Shown here: in pieces, positions 7,801-17,106 of the stretch
How positions within the stretch are numbered: the stretch's first letter is position 1
Layout: each line of letters opens with the position of its first letter
Assembly: GCA_965140735.1 (NCBI GenBank)
Contig: OZ223306.1
Coordinates: 2,728,001 to 2,792,000, forward strand
Direction: 5' to 3'
Source of the DNA: Fusibacter_A sp965140735
Lineage (GTDB): Bacteria > Bacillota > Clostridia > Peptostreptococcales > Acidaminobacteraceae
Length of the DNA stretch: 64,000 nt
The notes under the pieces: generated by a model
The model's database searches: none
Seen by the model: only the letters and a program-made list of their open reading frames with translations
What the model was told of the DNA's origin: nothing
Translations under genes and position numbers: made by a program

Positions 7801-10715
7801 TCATTTTTAAGAACATATAGGTTTTCACGCCACGTTCGAGTTATTGACATATTATTAATGTAATAGGTTGCTAGTGTATCTACTGACTCATAACTATCGT
7901 TTCTTATGCTCTTTACATTTGTCATGACGAGATGATAATCTGAAACTGTATCATCTACATACTTCGAATTATCCAGAGTTCGTGCCATATTACCACAGAC
8001 GTAAAGATCACCATTTTCAAACAAAACATAAGCAGCATAAGTACCCGCTTTCACATCTTTTACATTTTCTTCAAACTTTTTAGTCAACACTTTCTCCTCT
8101 GAAAGGTGAAATGTTGTTGTTACAACATTTTCATTTGTAGCTTCAATTGCTGTCCAAGCATATCCTGAGTCCGAATAACTCACTGATTTAGCGATTACAT
8201 AAGGCGTGTTATATTCAAGGTCTATTAAAGCTCTTTTTGTTATTTGTGGTATTGCTTCTTTCCCAACAACTGTTTTGCCACTTACGATATTAAAGTTCAC
8301 ATTTCTAAAGTGTTCTGCACCATCAACTTTAAATTGATTCATTCTATTTTGAAGGTTGATTAGGTCTTGTCCTTCATAGTCCGTTACAATAGAAATATCT
8401 ATTTTCTTTTCTGTCAATGCGACTGTACTTGCCACTGGAGCGATGTTGTCTACTTCAACGACTGTTGTTGCATAACCCTTTTTGTAATCCGATGGTGAAA
8501 GGTATGCAGGCATAGTTGGTTGTCCAAAGGTTTCAGTGACAGCAAGATATATTTCATATCGCCCTACATGACTGGTTGTAAAGGATACCCCTGTATCAAG
8601 TTCTGAGGTCGAAGTCTTTATATAGTGCCATGCTTCACCATCAAAACTACCGTCATTGTTGCTATCAAAGATATAATACCAATCTCTTTTTTCGATATAG
8701 TCCCTATCTGTTGAATATGATGCATCACGAGCAGTTATGGTTGCTACTTTATCTTCATTACGTGTAACAGGCGTAGAACTTCTTATAGAAACCACTGGGG
8801 GTTTGTCTTCCACGACATTAAGGACCATGATCTTGGTATCTGACATATTATAAGTGTTTGTCCCTGTACAAGTTACTAGATATTTGCCCTTTGTTTTAAG
8901 CATGATATCAATGTTTTTGCCATGACTTGATGGCATGATAACATTGCTTTGAGGTGCTGTAACGTCCATAGGCTTTATGGTCCAATTATAATTATCACCA
9001 ATAGGGGAACCCATCTCAGTATAATTATAGGCTTTTAAGGTTATTATTCTGTTTTCCTTATAATTACCCGAACTCTCAAGATAAATAGCTGGTGATGGTG
9101 GTACGATCTTTATATAACCACTCGTTTCACTTCTTGCACCCTCGTTGTCTGTAACGCCGAGGATAACTTGAAAAGTACCCGTTACGGGAAAATTAATGTT
9201 TACTGATGGTATGTTATCTTCACTTCTATAGCCTAGTAATGGCACTTCAAAATCATAGCTGACAATATAGCCATCATCATCGAGATCATATGATTTTCGC
9301 CCGGATACGGTTACGCCACCTAAATACGATTCTTCGGGCATACTGAGAATCGGTACTGGGGGCTTATTGAGACTTTCCTTATAGATTGCCGTATAAGCAT
9401 AACTAAAAGACGATTCAAGAATGCTACCACCCTTTAATGTGACAATGGTTTTCCCTTTAAAAACCTGTGACCTAAGCTCTCCATGACAAGGGATTGTGAA
9501 GTTAGTTGTAAAGCTTGGGGTAAACTGAGGATAAAACGCTTGTTTTTTAACTTGATCCCCTTCTTGTGTGGAAACTTCAAGTTCAACTTGAAGTATTTCA
9601 TCTATATTTAGGTTTTTTATTGCACCACTTATAGTCACTGGGACGGTTGCACTGTATTGATTTTTTTCAAGCTTTATTTCTTTAGGTGCTTTTACCGTGG
9701 CAGTTGCTGTGGGATCGGGGTTAGGCGCAATGATAATTCTTGTGGTAGATTGAATATTATTATAGTCAGACTCAACAGGCTGTAGCACTTTATCCCAAGC
9801 ACGCTCATTTACTTGGGTGACTTTAAGCCTAACAACGTATTCACCCACTGGTTCCGAACCGTCAAAAGGTGAACCGCCTGTGTTCTCAATAGGTGGTCCA
9901 AAACCGATATCATTCGCATTTCTAATTTCCCACGTGAATTTTCTATTAAGTCCATCTGCATCATTAAACTTTGAGTCCCTACCATCAATGTCTATTATCT
10001 GTCCAACACCAAAGGTATGAACAGTTCGAATTGCTCTGTTGCCATCCATAGTGCCATTTATAATGGCAACTGGTTTTTCAAAGATGATCGGCGAAAATTT
10101 AACTTTCAGATTAAAATATTGACTTGGGACAGCCTTTAAGGTACTGCTACTCCAACTTCCAGTGACAAGCCCCTTAAATTCATTCATATTTTCTGCAATT
10201 TTACCGCTTTTAACGGTTGCAAGCGTTTTGCTTACACCAGTGACAGCACCTTCAACTGTCCCATTAGGGAGAACGGTTGTAATTAGGGCATCTAAAATGA
10301 GAACACTATTGGCATCACCAAAGAACTCTGACAGATTATCAACGTCACTTTGTGCGGGATATTGTGATTTAAAATTGGTATAGAGTTCTTCTCGTGTGAT
10401 GCGAAATTCAGTTGATATCCATGTTGTACCGTCAGGACCTGGTTTCGGTTCATCATCGTATTTAGTTAATGGTTGATAAACCGTATAGGCAGTGCCATTG
10501 ACATTAGCTACTGATTTAAGTCCTATCGTTCTATAGGCGATACCACCATTTCGGACTTTTGGGACGAACATGTAGGCGACAAAGGCTTTGATATCTTCAT
10601 TATCATAATATTTTATAAATCGTCCACCTTCTCCGTTTTGTTCCGAAAAAGAAATAGGTTGAAGGAAATTCAAAATTAGAATTACTGATAATAAAACACT
10701 AAAAACACGTTTCAT
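4818..10715 (-). CDS. Giant exported surface protein (1965 aa) with PKD-like and RCC1-like regions
   Basis: It starts with a signal peptide (MKRVFSVLLSVILILNFLQ, cleaved near SFS-EQ) after AAGGAGCAATTT. Residues about 450-560 and 560-780 look like PKD/Ig-type beta-sandwich repeats: SYDLDDDGYIVSYDF, GVTDNEGARSE, and an EF-hand-like DSNNDGSFDG that could bind calcium. Residues about 900-1060 carry phrases typical of RCC1 propeller blades (VLFENGDLYVCGN, YVLKNDGTVWKTG). The rest has no family I recognise. There is no LPXTG signal, transmembrane anchor or SLH domain, so cell attachment probably depends on the SLH protein encoded 10 bases upstream. Likely role: a structural, adhesive or matrix protein of the cell envelope. 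Confidence 0.75.
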   Translation of the reverse strand: MKRVFSVLLSVILILNFLQPISFSEQNGEGGRFIKYYDNEDIKAFVAYMFVPKVRNGGIAYRTIGLKSVANVNGTAYTVYQPLTKYDDEPKPGPDGTTWISTEFRITREELYTNFKSQYPAQSDVDNLSEFFGDANSVLILDALITTVLPNGTVEGAVTGVSKTLATVKSGKIAENMNEFKGLVTGSWSSSTLKAVPSQYFNLKVKFSPIIFEKPVAIINGTMDGNRAIRTVHTFGVGQIIDIDGRDSKFNDADGLNRKFTWEIRNANDIGFGPPIENTGGSPFDGSEPVGEYVVRLKVTQVNERAWDKVLQPVESDYNNIQSTTRIIIAPNPDPTATATVKAPKEIKLEKNQYSATVPVTISGAIKNLNIDEILQVELEVSTQEGDQVKKQAFYPQFTPSFTTNFTIPCHGELRSQVFKGKTIVTLKGGSILESSFSYAYTAIYKESLNKPPVPILSMPEESYLGGVTVSGRKSYDLDDDGYIVSYDFEVPLLGYRSEDNIPSVNINFPVTGTFQVILGVTDNEGARSETSGYIKIVPPSPAIYLESSGNYKENRIITLKAYNYTEMGSPIGDNYNWTIKPMDVTAPQSNVIMPSSHGKNIDIMLKTKGKYLVTCTGTNTYNMSDTKIMVLNVVEDKPPVVSIRSSTPVTRNEDKVATITARDASYSTDRDYIEKRDWYYIFDSNNDGSFDGEAWHYIKTSTSELDTGVSFTTSHVGRYEIYLAVTETFGQPTMPAYLSPSDYKKGYATTVVEVDNIAPVASTVALTEKKIDISIVTDYEGQDLINLQNRMNQFKVDGAEHFRNVNFNIVSGKTVVGKEAIPQITKRALIDLEYNTPYVIAKSVSYSDSGYAWTAIEATNENVVTTTFHLSEEKVLTKKFEENVKDVKAGTYAAYVLFENGDLYVCGNMARTLDNSKYVDDTVSDYHLVMTNVKSIRNDSYESVDTLATYYINNMSITRTWRENLYVLKNDGTVWKTGCNIDSGLHDISGAIYENQDYFRRDAGISDFVQILGFNNIVKIECMDAMIVGMTADHQFYVAGKRVGRVGGYVRSGVKRWPNSSWVTVFGDNTINAIKIENIEQYGFIDVVHSRKYHGSSFYNKMYFVTSNKALLEVVTEGGGWKLTWHTGGQHYYNAETPFTTRLKLYKQFPQDFVSLIPSLNSGNYNYILLGSYGLDSPYRTDSYIYNYHAYFNGTKILAQKGIEYTEKRDVSNNDNEKWKLQYFLKPPPENAEWVEVYNEAGGKTYLGRNIEVISTEGVKSTPLRDKSSRYMIYLAKGDSFKSAKTDLLDYVKNNNFTVMASCDPQYYDKMSGLTSQQITLNQLVSASPQGKKYGLNSLETILSEINQQNKIKFSPDGGLYLILGEDTATYYSSYTDNEKDPLIHAYYHTAHDPNYFTNGTGLSTYNNTDLVWPPTSFDKVGKYKLDYYVIDNPTLGSDSEIFGNYRKKSKPASIDVYVHRRPIANFDLSYNYQSTYIGISPLNYAYDLDHIGAYWNGITKVEYKYRLNGEPSWHDGIPWGLNYGDTLEVSQIVTDLEGATNSIVKTFTMPTEMPLVLTCELKTERPEFSKTAIPASESLRLTNIIVDRVLPHGIEIDLKSNDGLINQKYTEYTNSNTVTYTDSNGRRQWHDILIRLPETYKDGGYKVEVKLKDIKNTNGTSYQVKTGDQVIKTLDFSITTPVKLNASITTQSGNAYDLKGITGRYSKETIVKLFSGTPYEKTLSIPKTSETHKSNHLLDEATWLRNVSLIGADIATGTPAPTGQYIARFETKTASGNRAIAEVLFDYKPVTVKSFDARGYWNHWRGQTTLKGEVTTVEPHRFLAHECVIFEALIQGEIEGAMLRLSPELESMTYWDKYNNLYRYEDDFHMKVYFPVQLKKVGSTAEGDLWQYEYALPYADSTQSFENERLKPSYKATLYVIPKGVDWHGDYTTKGLIQHEIADIDITGNIHDLLYIEPVRGSQ

Positions 10716-10725
10716 AAATTGCTCC

Positions 10726-12225
10726 TTAATTTTCTGCTTTAATCGGAATAATATCCGTTAAAAATTGTTGACTTTCATACGTGTATTTACCAGTTTTCCA
10801 AGTGTAATCACCGCTACTTAAAAATTGACCTACGATAACTTCTACATCTGCATAGTACCATTGGTCTTTTTTAAGTTCGATTTCTGCACCATGCATTGTA
10901 TAAAACGAAGTATCTTGACTTGGAGATTTATAAATGAAATATAAGCGACCTCTTACTCTTTGAGATAAATCACTTGCTCTATAAAACAATGATTTATCTG
11001 ATATAAAATAGCTTTCCTTTACCATTGTTTTATCTATTTCTTCTTGAATAGATTTTTTAATATTTTCGTCCGTTATAGCATTAGGTACGATATAATAACG
11101 CACTTCTTTTTCATAAGCCACTAAATCATCAAGATAAGAATAACTATGGAAAACATCCATTGCGCCTATCGCTGATTCGTAAATTGCTTCAGCCCTTTGT
11201 TGTCCTTCGTAGGTGTTTTCACTATATAATTTATTAATATAGTCATCGTAAAGATAAAAGTCATCTAACTTTCCTGTATTTATATTATTTCGATGTTGTT
11301 TTAGTTCGTAAATGACTTGGTCTTTATCAATGACAGGTTTGCCATTTTCAAAAGGTATTTTTTTGATATTTTCACTCTCTTTTGGATAGAAAACATCTGT
11401 GATGTATGTTCCATCAGGCATCGTTCTACGTAAATCATTAGGATCAGTTCGCTTACTTTTATCCATCACACGATCAATAACAACGCAAGTTGCACCACGG
11501 GTAAAAGTTTGCTTTGGATTAAAATTATGGTCATTTTCAGTTAAAATGCCCTTTTGAAGCATACTGTAAACGCTATCTCTATACCTTGAATCAATCTTTT
11601 CACGATCAAACACAACTTGATCTAAAGTAGGTGTATAGCATTGGTCATATTCATAATCTTCTTTCACACTCAATGCATTATAAAGCATATAAGCCGTTTC
11701 TTCTCTTGTGAGTGATTGGTTACTATGAGCAAATTCATCAGTTGATTTGATAATGCCTTTTTGGATGGCACTTTGAATAATAGGGGCATCCCATGACTCG
11801 CCCGCTTGTGGTGTGTTTGGGGTTTCTCCAACTGCTTTTAGAAGGAGTGAAAGGAATTCTGAACTGGTGATGGCTTTGTCGGGTTTAAAAGTCCCATCGG
11901 GATATCCCGAAATCACACCTTGACTTACTAAAGATGTGACAAATGGTTCTGACCAGTGGCCTTGTATATCTGTTGGTAATGTATCTGCATAGCTTTGTGG
12001 CGCCACAATCATGGCACTAGACATTATCAATGAAAGATTGAGTACAGTTACTATCAATCTTTTTTTAAGCGAAAAATGAATCCTTTTCTCTTTCCAATTT
12101 TGCAAATTATATCTCATCTCACGCATCGTTTTTCTCACTTTCAAGTTCTTTTCAGTTTCTTCACCTATTCCATTTCTCATCTCTATTATTTGATGCTTTA
12201 GGTTCTCAATTTTTTTCAATAACAT
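10726..12225 (-). CDS. S-layer homology domain protein, 499 aa
   Basis: Three SLH repeats follow a signal sequence: DIQGHWSEPFVTSLVSQGVI (about residue 87), SWDAPIIQSAIQKGII (about 145) and YRDSVYSMLQKGIL (about 215), ending near residue 255. The C-terminal 240 residues are unique. SLH domains bind pyruvylated secondary cell-wall polymer, so this protein should sit on the cell surface. The ATG at 12225 follows AAGGAG ten bases upstream and leaves about 52 charged residues before the hydrophobic core (RLIVTVLNLSLIMSS), unusually long for a signal peptide; a later start at one of the methionines near residue 34-37 is possible but has no good ribosome site. It is the first gene of an operon with the giant protein. 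Confidence 0.85.
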   Translation of the reverse strand: MLLKKIENLKHQIIEMRNGIGEETEKNLKVRKTMREMRYNLQNWKEKRIHFSLKKRLIVTVLNLSLIMSSAMIVAPQSYADTLPTDIQGHWSEPFVTSLVSQGVISGYPDGTFKPDKAITSSEFLSLLLKAVGETPNTPQAGESWDAPIIQSAIQKGIIKSTDEFAHSNQSLTREETAYMLYNALSVKEDYEYDQCYTPTLDQVVFDREKIDSRYRDSVYSMLQKGILTENDHNFNPKQTFTRGATCVVIDRVMDKSKRTDPNDLRRTMPDGTYITDVFYPKESENIKKIPFENGKPVIDKDQVIYELKQHRNNINTGKLDDFYLYDDYINKLYSENTYEGQQRAEAIYESAIGAMDVFHSYSYLDDLVAYEKEVRYYIVPNAITDENIKKSIQEEIDKTMVKESYFISDKSLFYRASDLSQRVRGRLYFIYKSPSQDTSFYTMHGAEIELKKDQWYYADVEVIVGQFLSSGDYTWKTGKYTYESQQFLTDIIPIKAEN

Positions 12226-12290
12226 TTAATTTATTCTCCTTCTTCTATTTTTATTTATAATTCAATCTCGACATCTAGACACAACAAAAA

Positions 12291-12317
12291 ATAGAGATGT
12301 TATACAAACATCTCTAT
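12291..12317 (-). terminator. Intrinsic terminator shielding the SLH operon from transcription out of the IS region
   Basis: A perfect 10-bp stem (ATAGAGATGT/ACATCTCTAT) with a 7-base loop is followed on the minus strand by TTTTTGTTGT. It sits between the transposase stop and the SLH gene start, both read leftward. Confidence 0.75.
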
Positions 12318-12628
12318 ATGACACTATTTCTTATGCTTTTTTATATGTATTTCCAGCTTTGTGCCCATAAAATCTTTAGTACCTTCATCCTCAATCTCAG
12401 TCTCTTTTTTATAACACACATTTTCCATCATAAACACTCTAAAATTATCTTCAAAATACATTTTTCTCTCCTTTTCTATTTAGGTCTATTAACAACAATT
12501 ATATTTTTTCAAGTATATCACAATACATTACAAAAAATCAATAACTTTTTAACATTTTTTTACATTTATTTTCATCTCATAGTCCGCTGAATTAATTATA
12601 AAATTAATTGAATAAAATCATGATTTTT
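12318..12628. other. AT-rich gap between terminator and transposase gene
   Basis: 311 bases of strongly AT-rich sequence. A 97-codon plus-strand frame is open here, but it lacks a ribosome site and is a low-complexity hydrophobic translation, so I do not call it. The left end of the IS should lie in this stretch, perhaps near 12583. Confidence 0.4.
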
Positions 12629-14305
12629 TTAAATAGAGCCTCTAGTAAATAAATCGTCAGGTATTTCCAAGTATTTCATAACAGTTTTGACATTATCCTT
12701 TAAAGGTTCGTGGTAACCACGATGGATTTGACCATTAATAGTTACTGTGGATGTTACCACAGAGAAGAAAATACCGTAGATTGCTTGAAGTGAAGGTCTG
12801 GACATTATTTTTTTACCAGGCCCTATAATGGTTTCTTTATCCTTTTCTAACCCTCTGCGGACAACAAATTCTGCAACACTTAGAATCAGCATAAGTATTA
12901 ACAGCAAATAGCCTAAAGCTTCTACTCTTCTCGGAGAATCTACGAAAAAAGAATTCACAAATTGTGGTGATTTCATAAATTGAAATTTTCGTTCAACTGC
13001 GCTTTGTGTTTTGTATTCTGTTAGGATAGCAGCGGCACTCATGCTCAATTTGGTAGATACAATAATAAACATACATTCCTTATCAAGGCTTGATTGTATG
13101 CACTTTTCATCTTTGGTCACTGAAAATTCAAGCATATAGTTGTATCCAACGATGTTTTTATCGAAATCAGCGCTTGGTCTGCCTCGACGTTTAACTTCTT
13201 TGCACTCTACATTTATAAGCACATTATGATAATGAAGTTTGTCTATGGTTTGTTTTGAAAGCTTAGTTCTTTCAAGCTTTGCATCTTCTTCACATGCAAA
13301 GAGACGTTTATTCATACTTTTTATAAGCTTATCGAGCTCTGAAGCTTCTTTGGATACTCGTTTTGAAACGGTTTTCTCTTTCTGTAGTTTTAGTTTTTCA
13401 GAATAACAAACTGCCATTTTTAAGGGTATACCTTGATACGTACATTCAGTTTCGTGTACTCTGTAGATTGATGGCTTTGTAGATGTTGGAATTTCAACAA
13501 TCTCTAGTGCATCAAGATGTGTTAGAGCATGCTCAAAAGCAACTTTTGTTTCTTTGATATTGTCTGGCATACGTGTAATGACTTCTACATTTAGCGTTTG
13601 AGCCCTTTCGAGAAAATCTTTTGTAAAAGCAGCACTATCTGCAATGTAAAAAAATTCTTCTTGATCGGATTCAAATCGATCTCTCAAAAGAGCTGCACGA
13701 TCTAGGTTAGCGATATTAAAACTTTTATCATCGACATTACCAGACAATACTTCACCATCTATGCAAATGCCTTTTGTTGTTCCCAAGGAAAACTTGAGTT
13801 GCTTTTTATCAAAGCGTTTTTGCTTTGAGTATCCAAATGTAATATCTACAGCTCTCATTTTACCTTCGTCTGTCTCATATTGACCCCACATTACTTTGGA
13901 AGTTGTATCAAAATTTACGTTAGAGAGTTTAATACCATAACGTTTAAAAGCACTAACAGAAATATCTGAAAGTAGAGCGCCACAACCTGCATTCACCATT
14001 GAATCAAGAAATCCACCAAAGCGATCATCGTTTAGCTGTTTTAAGTCTATAGGCATACCAAAAATAGATTCTAAGTCTTTGTTTTCAAAATAATCTTCCA
14101 TGCGAGAGAGTGGATGATGATCATCCGCCATGTTAATAAGCATCATTTGAGCCATAATACCATAAGGAATTTCAACTGGACGTCCCATATGTTGTTCTAA
14201 ATGTGTATTAAAAATACGATCTAATCCTATTTGTTGGCAAAGTCCAGCTATTAAACCAGCTTTACCGTCATAAAATGATTTGATTTGGCCGAAATCAATT
14301 TTCAT
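12629..14305 (-). CDS. IS1634-type DDE transposase, 558 aa
   Basis: Full-length and uninterrupted. The N-terminal part (about residues 1-110, including HPLSRMEDYFENKDLESIFG) matches the DUF4277-like domain that precedes the catalytic core in IS1634 transposases. Candidate catalytic acids are in NFDTTSKVMWG (about 133), FYIADSAAF (about 218) and AVERKFQFMKSPQF (about 437), where the glutamate of the DDE triad is expected. RBS GAGGTGACAT precedes the ATG at 14305. The ribosome site is partly inside a hairpin (14313-14344), a common way for IS elements to block translation of read-through RNA. The gene is probably active or recently active because the frame is intact. Confidence 0.88.
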   Translation of the reverse strand: MKIDFGQIKSFYDGKAGLIAGLCQQIGLDRIFNTHLEQHMGRPVEIPYGIMAQMMLINMADDHHPLSRMEDYFENKDLESIFGMPIDLKQLNDDRFGGFLDSMVNAGCGALLSDISVSAFKRYGIKLSNVNFDTTSKVMWGQYETDEGKMRAVDITFGYSKQKRFDKKQLKFSLGTTKGICIDGEVLSGNVDDKSFNIANLDRAALLRDRFESDQEEFFYIADSAAFTKDFLERAQTLNVEVITRMPDNIKETKVAFEHALTHLDALEIVEIPTSTKPSIYRVHETECTYQGIPLKMAVCYSEKLKLQKEKTVSKRVSKEASELDKLIKSMNKRLFACEEDAKLERTKLSKQTIDKLHYHNVLINVECKEVKRRGRPSADFDKNIVGYNYMLEFSVTKDEKCIQSSLDKECMFIIVSTKLSMSAAAILTEYKTQSAVERKFQFMKSPQFVNSFFVDSPRRVEALGYLLLILMLILSVAEFVVRRGLEKDKETIIGPGKKIMSRPSLQAIYGIFFSVVTSTVTINGQIHRGYHEPLKDNVKTVMKYLEIPDDLFTRGSI

Positions 14306-14312
14306 ATGTCAC

Positions 14313-14344
14313 CTCGAATATTCGTTATAATAAGTATATTCGAG
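14313..14344 (-). promoter_or_regulatory. Hairpin overlapping the transposase ribosome site
   Basis: Perfect 9-bp arms CTCGAATAT and ATATTCGAG enclose a 14-base loop. The 3' arm on the minus strand runs straight into GAGGTG, the transposase ribosome binding site, so an RNA reading in from outside would hide it. Confidence 0.5.
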
Positions 14345-14593
14345 ATAAAATGCCAAATTCCTTTTTGGATTTGAAAAAATTTAATTATTTATTTGGAAAA
14401 TTTAGTTATTCGGAATATGAGTTTCATGTTGAATTTTAACCCTAAAAAAAAGAACCCTAAATTAACAGCAAGCACCATAGACATTTCTCTACCACTTCCA
14501 TTAATTCAGAGTTCCAATACTCATAAGAAACAATATCACTCCATTGTTTCAATTCTTTATCTTATTTTATTTATACTTTTATCCTCTTACTGA

Positions 14594-16264
14594 TTAGAAC
14601 AACCCGACGATTTCGCCATCAGATAAGATGTCAATCTTATTTGCCGCAGGTACTTTAGGAAGTCCAGGCATTCTCATGATATTCCCTGCCATTGGGATGA
14701 TAAAGCCAGCACCTGCTGATACTTTGATGTCATTGATCGTAATTTTGAAACCATTTGGCGCGCCAAGTAAATTTTGATCGTCTGAGAAGGAATACTGTGT
14801 TTTCGCCATACAGATTGGCAATTCTCCAAGACCATCTTCTTCAAATTTTTTGATTTTCTTAAGAACAGCAGGTGTAAACTCAACGCCATCTGCTCTGTAA
14901 ATTTCCCTTGCAATCGTCTCAATTTTTTCTATGATTGGCAATTCAAGTTCGTACAAAGGTTTAAAATCTGCTACGCCAGATTCAGCAAGCTCAACGACTT
15001 TTTCGGCAAGTTTAACTGCACCTTCACCGCCTTTAGCAAATACTTGCGTCAACACAACCGGTACTTCTAAAGCTGCACATTTCGTCTCAAGTAAGTTTAA
15101 TTCTGCCTCTGTATCTGTTGGGAATTCATTGATGGCAACCACACATGGCACGCCAAATTTCTTAACATTTTCTATGTGTCTTTGAAGATTTTCAAAACCA
15201 TCTTCAAGTGCTTTTACATTTTCTACTGACAAATCATTTTTACCCACACCACCATGCTTTTTAAGCGCTTTTACAGTCGCCACAATAACCACTGCACTTG
15301 GCTCAAGATCCGCATAACGGCATTTGATATCAAAGAACTTCTCAGCACCAAGATCTGCTCCAAAACCAGCTTCAGTTACCACATAATCAGCAAGTTTAAG
15401 CGCTGTTTTAGTTGCAACAACAGAGTTACAGCCATGTGCGATATTCGCAAATGGGCCACCATGAATAAATGCAGGTGTATTTTCGAGTGTTTGAACGAGG
15501 TTTGGTTTAATCGCATCTTTAAGGAGCAACGCCATAGCACCTACTGCATCTAAATCTTTCGCCGTTACAGGTTTGTTCGCATAAGTGTATCCAATGATCA
15601 TTTTAGAAAGTCTTTCTTTCAAATCATCAAGGCTGTTCGCCAGACATAAGATTGCCATCACTTCTGAAGCAACTGAGATATCAAAACCATCTTCTCTTGT
15701 AACACCATTCGTTTTGCCACCCAAGCCAACAACGATGTTTCTAAGTGCACGATCGTTCATATCCACAACGCGTCTCCATGCGATTCTATTCGGATCAATA
15801 CCAAGTGGATTCCCTTGATGTAAATGATTGTCTATAAGGGCTGATAAAAGATTATTCGCTGTTGTGACCGCATGAATATCACCTGTAAAGTGAAGATTGA
15901 TATCTTCCATCGGTACAACCTGCGCATACCCACCACCAGCTGCGCCACCTTTAACCCCAAAACAAGGTCCTAAAGAAGGCTCTCTTAACGCTGTAAATGT
16001 CCTCTTACCAATTTTATTAAGCCCCATACTTAAACCAACGTTTACAGTGGTTTTACCTTCACCTGCAGCAGTTGGGTTAATTGCAGTGACTAAGATGAGC
16101 TTACCGTCTGCCTGATCTGCTCTCTCTTTTAAAATATCTAAATTCACTTTTGCTTTGAAGTTACCATAAAGTTCCAAATCATTTTCACCAATACCTACTT
16201 TACTTGCAACCTCTTTAATGTGAAGCATTTGAGCTTCTTGAGCAATTTGAACATCTGTTTTCAT
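14594..16264 (-). CDS. fhs: Formate-tetrahydrofolate ligase
   Basis: 556 residues, the usual length. It interconverts formate + ATP + THF with 10-formyl-THF in the cytoplasm. The ATP loop region PTAAGEGKTTVNVGLS and the substrate segments REPSLGPCFGVKGGAAGGGYAQV and GNPLGIDPNRIAWRRV are conserved, as is the C-terminal SAGAGFIIPMAGNIMRMPGL. RBS AAGGAG lies before the ATG at 16264. The gene follows a formate channel by 89 bases in the same direction, and a histidine-degradation gene is upstream. In this setting the enzyme may run toward formate and ATP, draining formyl groups from histidine breakdown, rather than serve only acetogenic carbon fixation. No Wood-Ljungdahl genes are visible. Confidence 0.97.
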   Translation of the reverse strand: MKTDVQIAQEAQMLHIKEVASKVGIGENDLELYGNFKAKVNLDILKERADQADGKLILVTAINPTAAGEGKTTVNVGLSMGLNKIGKRTFTALREPSLGPCFGVKGGAAGGGYAQVVPMEDINLHFTGDIHAVTTANNLLSALIDNHLHQGNPLGIDPNRIAWRRVVDMNDRALRNIVVGLGGKTNGVTREDGFDISVASEVMAILCLANSLDDLKERLSKMIIGYTYANKPVTAKDLDAVGAMALLLKDAIKPNLVQTLENTPAFIHGGPFANIAHGCNSVVATKTALKLADYVVTEAGFGADLGAEKFFDIKCRYADLEPSAVVIVATVKALKKHGGVGKNDLSVENVKALEDGFENLQRHIENVKKFGVPCVVAINEFPTDTEAELNLLETKCAALEVPVVLTQVFAKGGEGAVKLAEKVVELAESGVADFKPLYELELPIIEKIETIAREIYRADGVEFTPAVLKKIKKFEEDGLGELPICMAKTQYSFSDDQNLLGAPNGFKITINDIKVSAGAGFIIPMAGNIMRMPGLPKVPAANKIDILSDGEIVGLF

Positions 16265-16353
16265 ATTTGTTCTCCTTTCATCATTAGGGGGCGCACATCA
16301 GCCCAATCATTATTCATATTCCATCATATAAGCTAATTCTATACATTTCAATA

Positions 16354-17106
16354 CTATTTTTTGTTTTTGAACATCCCGTAGTAAAGTACTGGCAAAATTA
16401 GGCCACCTCCAATGATATTTCCAATTGTTACTGGAACCATATTGCCTAAAAATTCTGCAACGCTAAAATGCACCCCTGCAAACCATCCCAAACTGAAATA
16501 GAGCATGTTGGCAACACAGTGTTCGTAACCCGAATAGACGAAAAGTGTAATTGGGAGCCATATGAGTACCGCTTTGCCACCAGCGGAGTCACTTGAATAA
16601 GAAATCCATACCGCAATCGCAACTAGCATATTACATAATATCCCCTTGGCAAGTGCTGCACTGAAACTCAATGTCACTTTCGCATAAATGACTTTTTCAA
16701 TCACATGTAAAAAATCCCCTTGATTATAGCCTCCCATGTGAACCAGAAAAGCGATGAAAATGGCTCCAATTGCATTGAAAAAATAAATTTTTACCCAATT
16801 TGCAAAAACATCGGACCATTTGGATTCGCCATGCATTGCAGAGAGACTCATCAAATTATTGCCTGTGAAAAGTTCTGCACCTGTGATCAATATCAATAGA
16901 AGTCCCACAGGAAACAAGAATGAGCCAATAAGTTTGCCCACACCTACTGGTTGAATGTTCGCAACTGCTGCAAGATAGCCTATGCTCCCAAGTGCAATGT
17001 AAGCACCACCAAGAATCCCAGCAGCCAATGTCTCTACATTTTTCTTTTTTGTTTTTCGAGTGCCTGTGTTAATAACCGCACCATAAACCTCATAATCTAC
17101 TTTCAT
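16354..17106 (-). CDS. Formate/nitrite transporter (FocA-like channel)
   Basis: 250 residues with six membrane segments. The FNT hallmark ELFTGNNLMSLSA (about residue 88) and the repeat region near WISYSSDSAGGKAVLIWLP are present. FNT proteins are pentameric channels for formate, nitrite or hydrosulfide. The frame is open to 17145, but the ATG at 17106 (MKVDYEVYG) has an AGGGG site eight bases upstream while the earlier ATG has none. Lying between the SARP regulator and fhs, it most likely moves formate out of the cell. No terminator separates it from either neighbour. Confidence 0.9.
   Translation of the reverse strand: MKVDYEVYGAVINTGTRKTKKKNVETLAAGILGGAYIALGSIGYLAAVANIQPVGVGKLIGSFLFPVGLLLILITGAELFTGNNLMSLSAMHGESKWSDVFANWVKIYFFNAIGAIFIAFLVHMGGYNQGDFLHVIEKVIYAKVTLSFSAALAKGILCNMLVAIAVWISYSSDSAGGKAVLIWLPITLFVYSGYEHCVANMLYFSLGWFAGVHFSVAEFLGNMVPVTIGNIIGGGLILPVLYYGMFKNKK

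Larger units (their letters stand above)
12583..14412 (-). mobile_element. Insertion sequence, IS1634-like (IS4 superfamily); ends approximate
   Basis: One transposase gene fills the element. The ends are not certain: TCCG followed by AT-rich sequence at about 12583 and the inverse (ending CGGA near 14412-14414) give only a weak inverted match, and no clear target duplication is visible. It lies between the SLH operon and fhs, genes that do not seem functionally linked. Only one copy is in the window. Confidence 0.55.

Noticed and set aside
12297..12590. 97-codon plus-strand gene
   Set aside because: No ribosome site, extreme AT-rich hydrophobic translation, overlaps a terminator stem.
12583..14412. 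Exact inverted repeats and target duplication of the IS
   Set aside because: Only a weak AT-rich match starting TCCG is seen at each end and flanks do not share a duplication.
14393..14593. 66-codon plus-strand gene between the IS and fhs
   Set aside because: No ribosome site and low-complexity translation; ends against the fhs stop.
16265..16353. Tetrahydrofolate riboswitch before fhs
   Set aside because: Only a short GGGC/GCCC pairing is present; the THF aptamer sequence is absent.
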